9,654 nt of DNA from JBECKQ01 sp040235375 (GTDB lineage: Bacteria; Planctomycetota; Phycisphaerae; UBA1845): assembly GCA_040235375.1 (NCBI GenBank), contig JBECKQ010000221.1:1-9654 (forward strand), in the 5' to 3' direction. The notes below the pieces were generated by a model. The model saw only the letters and a list, made by a program, of their open reading frames with translations. It was not told the DNA's origin and searched no databases. The translations under genes were made by a program, and so were the position numbers. Below are positions 5,917-9,654 of the stretch, in pieces (position 1 is the first letter of the stretch; each line of letters starts with the position of its first letter).

Positions 5917-7737
5917 CTAGCGGAGCCGCCGCATCTGGCCGCCGTTCAGCCGATTGAAATAGTGCCGCGCCGCCCGCACCACGATGGGCGAGAGGATCAT
6001 GACGGCAGGCAGGTTACAAAGCACCATCAGGCCCGTCGTCGCGTCGGAAAAGTCCACCGCCGTCGCGAACTTCTCGAGCACCATCCCCAGAAACACGAAG
6101 ATGACGAACACGAACTTGTACGGCAGGATCGCCCGCGGCCCCAGGAGATACTCCGCCCCCTTCTCCCCGTAGTAGCTCCAACTGATCATCGTGCTGAACG
6201 CGAACAGGCACACGCCGAGCGTCACCATGTACTTGCCGAAGCCGTGGACTGCCGTGTCGAAGGCGAAGCTCGTCATGTCCGCACCCGCGATGTTCAGGTG
6301 CACCTGCTGGCCGACAGCGACCTGCCCGCGCTGCTCGGGTGGAACGTCCGACAAGTCAAGCTTGAGCGAGTGAAGCGACTCCCAATCGTCGCCGCCCGAC
6401 TTCTCGATGCTCGTTATTGTGCCGGTGACCGTGCGTAGCTCCTCGTCGACGCTTCGCACGACGTGAATCTCGAGCTTGCCGCCGACGTGAACGCGCTCGA
6501 AGTACAGGTTCTGAAATCGCGCCGGCACGTTCTCGCGACACTCGACGGTCGCTGTCGTGCCCTCCACCTTGACGATCCGGCCGACGGGCGGACGATTCCA
6601 CGTCCCGGTCATCAAGAGCACCATCGCGCTCATCGTGCAGATGACAAGCGTGTCGACGAACGGGCCAATGCCGGCGACCACGCCCTCGCGAATCGGCTCC
6701 TCTGTCCGGGCGGCCGCGTGGGCCATCGCCGCCGACCCCTCGCCCGCCTCGTTCGAGAACGTCGCTCGGCGGAGCCCCCACTGAAACGCGATCCAGACGG
6801 AAATGCCGGCCGAGGCTCCTTGCTCCGCGACGGGCGTGAACGCGCTCTTGACGATCAGGGCGAGGCAGGCCGGAATCCCGTCAACGTTCGCCAGAATCAC
6901 CCACAACGCGCCGAACACGTACACGACGCACATGAACGGCACCAGTTTCGAGGCGACGCTGCCGATGCGCTTGATGCCCCCGATGATCACCAGCGCCACC
7001 AGGATCGACACCACGACCGCCGAGAATGACTGCGGAACCGCGAAGTTCTTGTGCAGCATGTCGGCCACGTTCCAGCCCTGGAAGATGTTCCCGCCGCCGA
7101 ACGAATTGAGCATGGTCGCCACGGCGAAACACACCGCCAGGATCTTGAACAGCACCCACAGCACGTTGCCCCGGGCGCGCAGCGGCTCGACCAGTGCCTT
7201 CTGCATGTACCACATTGGACCGCCGCGGACCTCGCCCCGCGCCCGCGGCAGATGGCCGGGTGGCGGCGGTTCCTCACCTTCGTACTCGAGCGTGTGATCC
7301 TCGGCATCTGCACCCATCAGCGCGGGCGCGCTGGGATCGGGCACGTCGCGGACGTCGCGGTACATAACCGCCAGCGAGCACTCCATGAACTTGAGCGCCA
7401 TCCCAAAGAAGCCGACGATCCACATCCAGAACACCGCGCCGGGACCGCCCAGCGAAACGGCGACTGCCACGCCCGCAATGTTGCCCAGCCCGATCGTCGC
7501 CGACAGCGCCGCGCACAACGCCTGAAAGTGGTTGATATGGCCCGTGTCTTCGGCCCGATCGTAGTGCCCGCGAATGCACGAGTACCCGTGCGTCATGATT
7601 CGCCATTGCACGAACTTGGTCGCCACCGAAAAGATCAGCCCGCTGCCGAGCAGCAGGAGAAACAGTGGGATGGACCAGACAAGACTGCCGAACGAGCGGG
7701 CGAATTGATCGATATCGTGTGCGGTGATGGACTCCAT
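5917..7737 (-). CDS. AGCS-family sodium:alanine/glycine symporter with a large inserted domain
   Basis: This multi-span inner-membrane protein is a clear member of the AGCS family, which imports alanine or glycine with sodium. Signatures (numbered from the ATG at 7737) are ALSATIGLGNIAGV (77-90), GGPGAVFWMWIVGFFGMALK (97-116), FSNEAGEGSAAMAHAA (327-342), GPFVDTLVICTMSA (358-371) and LFAFSTMISWSYYGEKGAEY (511-530). At 606 aa it exceeds the usual 450-500. An acidic, Pro-rich loop (129-170) and a strand-rich hydrophilic block (about 381-486) account for the excess. The frame stays open to GTG 7854 and ATG 7803, but MESITAHDIDQFARSFGSLVW aligns with the normal AGCS N-terminus and a plus-strand promoter occupies the extension, so 7737 is preferred. 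None of the three starts has a good ribosome site. The exact substrate cannot be read from sequence. Confidence 0.88.
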   Translation of the reverse strand: MESITAHDIDQFARSFGSLVWSIPLFLLLLGSGLIFSVATKFVQWRIMTHGYSCIRGHYDRAEDTGHINHFQALCAALSATIGLGNIAGVAVAVSLGGPGAVFWMWIVGFFGMALKFMECSLAVMYRDVRDVPDPSAPALMGADAEDHTLEYEGEEPPPPGHLPRARGEVRGGPMWYMQKALVEPLRARGNVLWVLFKILAVCFAVATMLNSFGGGNIFQGWNVADMLHKNFAVPQSFSAVVVSILVALVIIGGIKRIGSVASKLVPFMCVVYVFGALWVILANVDGIPACLALIVKSAFTPVAEQGASAGISVWIAFQWGLRRATFSNEAGEGSAAMAHAAARTEEPIREGVVAGIGPFVDTLVICTMSAMVLLMTGTWNRPPVGRIVKVEGTTATVECRENVPARFQNLYFERVHVGGKLEIHVVRSVDEELRTVTGTITSIEKSGGDDWESLHSLKLDLSDVPPEQRGQVAVGQQVHLNIAGADMTSFAFDTAVHGFGKYMVTLGVCLFAFSTMISWSYYGEKGAEYLLGPRAILPYKFVFVIFVFLGMVLEKFATAVDFSDATTGLMVLCNLPAVMILSPIVVRAARHYFNRLNGGQMRRLR

Positions 7738-7779
7738 GCGCGGGCCGAAGATAGTCGCCAGGCTGCCCGCGAGCAATTG

Positions 7780-7809
7780 TTGATTCGAACGCGGATCGAG
7801 CATTAGAAT
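7780..7809 (+). promoter_or_regulatory. Candidate promoter of the LeuT-like gene
   Basis: TTGATT (7780-7785), an 18-bp spacer and TAGAAT (7804-7809) would start transcription near 7816, about 60 nt before the ATG at 7878. The -10 matches consensus at 5 of 6 positions and the -35 at 4 of 6. It lies in the 140-bp gap between the divergent symporter genes. No equally good promoter is seen for the minus-strand symporter. Confidence 0.4.
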
Positions 7810-7877
7810 GCCCGCGACCTTGAGCCCGGCGCGGTTCAGCGGAAGAGGCGCCACGATATCACAGACGCGAGGCCTTC

Positions 7878-9654
7878 ATGAGCTCGGCATCCAGCTCGAC
7901 ACCCGACCTGTCCAACTCGAAGGAAAAATGGGGCTCGAAGCTCGGCGTGGTGCTCGCCGTCGCCGGCTCCGCCGTCGGTCTCGGGAACTTCCTCCGCTTT
8001 CCCGGGCAGGCCGTCAGCAACGGCGGCGGCGCGTTCATGATTCCCTACATTATCAGCTTCATCCTGCTGGGCATTCCCATTGCCTGGATCGAATGGACCA
8101 TGGGCCGGATGGGTAGCCGGCTGGGCCAGAACAGCGCTCCGGGAATCATGTACGGCATCTGGCGGCGGGCGCCGGCGAAGGGCATGGGCGGCCTGGCGAT
8201 CCTCATTCCCGTGGTCATCTACATGTACTACGTGCTGCTCGAGGCGTGGTGTCTCGATTACTGCATCGAGTTCGCCAGGGGCGGATTCTCCGCGCTCTTC
8301 GCGAAGGTCACGGCCGGCACGGCCTCACATCAGGCTGAAGTGGATGCCGTCGTCGGCGCCACGAACGACTTCTACAAGACGGAATGGGGCATGAACGGGC
8401 ACGGCGTCCTCCTCGAGGGCGGCCGCGTGTTGTGGATCGTTCTGCTCTGCTTCTTTGGAAACTTCTTCATTATCTACCATGGCGTCACGCGCGGCATCGA
8501 GCGCTTCTGCAAATACGCCATGCCCGCGCTCATCATCTGCGCCCTGGTCATCCTCGCCCGCGTGCTCACGCTGCCGAACATCGCATCCGGCCTGGGGTTC
8601 ATGTGGAACCCGAAGTGGGGCATGCTCCGCGACCCGCAGGTCTGGCTCAATGCCGCGGGGCAGATATTCTTCAGCCTCAGCGTGGGGTTCGGCATCATCG
8701 TCTGCTACGCGAGCTACCTGCGCGAAAACGACGACGTCGTCCTTACCGCCCTCAGCGCCTCGAGCACCAACGAGTTCTGCGAAGTGATCCTCGGCGGCCT
8801 GATCGTCGTGCCCACGGCGTTCCTCTTCCTCGGCGCGGGCAACGCCACGGGCAGCACGTTCGGCCTGGGATTCGTCACGTTTCCGGCCATCATGAACTTC
8901 ATGGGCATGTGGGGACGCTTCGTCGGGGCACTGTGGTTCGGCCTCCTGTTCATCGCCGCTATCACGAGCTCCCTGAGCATGCTTCAGCCGGCCATCGCTT
9001 TCCTCGAGGATGGTTTCGGCGTGAAGCGGCGCGCCAGCGTGGCCATTCTCGCCGGAGTCACGGCGTGCGGCACGGCCGGCACGATGTACTTCAGCAAGGG
9101 CGCCCTCGCCCTGGATACCACCGATTTCTGGTGCAACCTTTCGATGATTATTCTCGCTGCCTGCGAGGTGCTGATGTTCGGCTGGATCATCGGCGCCGAG
9201 CGTGGCGTGCGTGAGATGAACCGCGGGGCGGAACTGCACGTCCCGCGGTGGCTGTCGATCATCATTCGGTTCGTGACGCCGGCGTTTCTGCTCATCGTGC
9301 TCGGCGCGTGGGCCAAGGAAAACCTGCCGAACCGCATTGAGCAGATGAGTCCCCAGACGCAGGGCATCGCCGCCCAACGCGACGAGTACGCGAAGTACAT
9401 CCAGACGCACTTCGAAGAAAGTGAAGGCCACCCGCTCACCAAGGACGAACTCGACAAGCACCGCGGGGAAATTCTCGGGCCCGAGGGCGAAGCAGTCCAC
9501 GCCGGCCAGCTACCCGAATGGCTCCGCAACGAGACCGTGACCGTGACCGACGAAGAGGGCGAGCCTGAAAAAGTAACGCTCGTTCAGGCCGCGAACCACG
9601 CCCGCGATGACGCCATGTATGACGCCAACATTGCCCGCTACGTCTTTCTCGGCA
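7878..9654 (+). CDS. LeuT-like sodium:amino-acid symporter (NSS family), 3' end outside the window
   Basis: The 592 visible codons encode a neurotransmitter:sodium symporter strikingly like Aquifex LeuT, a sodium-driven small-hydrophobic amino-acid importer of the inner membrane. Helix 1 reads AVGLGNFLRFP (32-42), followed by NGGGAFMIPY. Expected sodium and substrate residues are kept: Asn37, Tyr118, Phe265, Ser266 (Thr254 in LeuT), Ser268, Phe271, Asn298, Thr363 and Ser364. The gate pair Arg40/Asp416 is present. Ser31 replaces LeuT Asn21. Glu302 matches LeuT Glu290, the residue associated with chloride independence. After helix 11 (TPAFLLIVLGAWAKENLP, 467-484) comes a hydrophilic stretch of about 95 residues, and then NIARYVFLG, which looks like the beginning of helix 12. 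GAGG lies 5 nt before the ATG. Only helix 12 and the tail should be missing. The gene is divergent from the AGCS symporter. Confidence 0.9.
   Translation, partial: MSSASSSTPDLSNSKEKWGSKLGVVLAVAGSAVGLGNFLRFPGQAVSNGGGAFMIPYIISFILLGIPIAWIEWTMGRMGSRLGQNSAPGIMYGIWRRAPAKGMGGLAILIPVVIYMYYVLLEAWCLDYCIEFARGGFSALFAKVTAGTASHQAEVDAVVGATNDFYKTEWGMNGHGVLLEGGRVLWIVLLCFFGNFFIIYHGVTRGIERFCKYAMPALIICALVILARVLTLPNIASGLGFMWNPKWGMLRDPQVWLNAAGQIFFSLSVGFGIIVCYASYLRENDDVVLTALSASSTNEFCEVILGGLIVVPTAFLFLGAGNATGSTFGLGFVTFPAIMNFMGMWGRFVGALWFGLLFIAAITSSLSMLQPAIAFLEDGFGVKRRASVAILAGVTACGTAGTMYFSKGALALDTTDFWCNLSMIILAACEVLMFGWIIGAERGVREMNRGAELHVPRWLSIIIRFVTPAFLLIVLGAWAKENLPNRIEQMSPQTQGIAAQRDEYAKYIQTHFEESEGHPLTKDELDKHRGEILGPEGEAVHAGQLPEWLRNETVTVTDEEGEPEKVTLVQAANHARDDAMYDANIARYVFLG

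Noticed and set aside
7738..7854. A 39-residue N-terminal extension of the AGCS symporter
   Set aside because: It has no Shine-Dalgarno, goes beyond the normal family N-terminus, and overlaps the divergent promoter region.
8325..9500. A 391-codon open frame on the minus strand opposite the LeuT-like gene
   Set aside because: Its product is a charged His/Glu/Asp-rich string without domains. It mirrors the codon bias of the plus-strand transporter, whose family motifs are unmistakable.

Overview
The window comes from a GC-rich, Gram-negative-type bacterium. It encodes two lipid A (outer-membrane lipopolysaccharide) enzymes, two predicted lipoproteins and two sodium-coupled amino-acid transporters. 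The use of LpxI instead of LpxH, lipid A genes outside the usual lpxD-fabZ-lpxA cluster, GTG starts and family-unplaced lipoproteins would suit a Planctomycetota (Phycisphaerae-like) chromosome. That assignment is an inference from style, not from a marker gene. Nothing looks mobile: there are no transposases, integrases, phage genes or CRISPR repeats.

Layout. Positions 1-101 (minus strand) look like the start of a ribosomal RNA operon that runs out of the window. There is a sigma70-type promoter with an extended -10, a GC-rich leader hairpin, and a boxA antitermination element. The 16S gene would lie beyond position 1. Positions 102-441 hold no convincing gene. From 442 to 7737 all five genes lie on the minus strand. 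In transcription order they are: an AGCS-family sodium:alanine symporter (7737-5917); a small lipoprotein with its own promoter (5829-4867); a four-cysteine zinc-ribbon protein (4760-4173); a large glycosidase-like lipoprotein translationally coupled to it by a GTGA overlap (4176-2506); and lpxD (2442-1348) followed by lpxI (1311-442). A good promoter directly in front of lpxD would leave its mRNA with almost no leader. On the plus strand, divergent from the AGCS gene, a close LeuT relative starts at 7878 and runs off the right edge.

How the genes fit together. LpxD adds the second hydroxyacyl chain to UDP-3-O-acylglucosamine. LpxI removes UMP from the resulting UDP-2,3-diacylglucosamine to give lipid X. 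They are two of the early lipid A steps; deacetylation by LpxC comes before LpxD. The transporters belong to two different families of the same LeuT-fold superfamily. Each carries a substantial hydrophilic insertion that typical family members lack, and these insertions are the most unusual observation here. No clearly new multi-gene system is evident.
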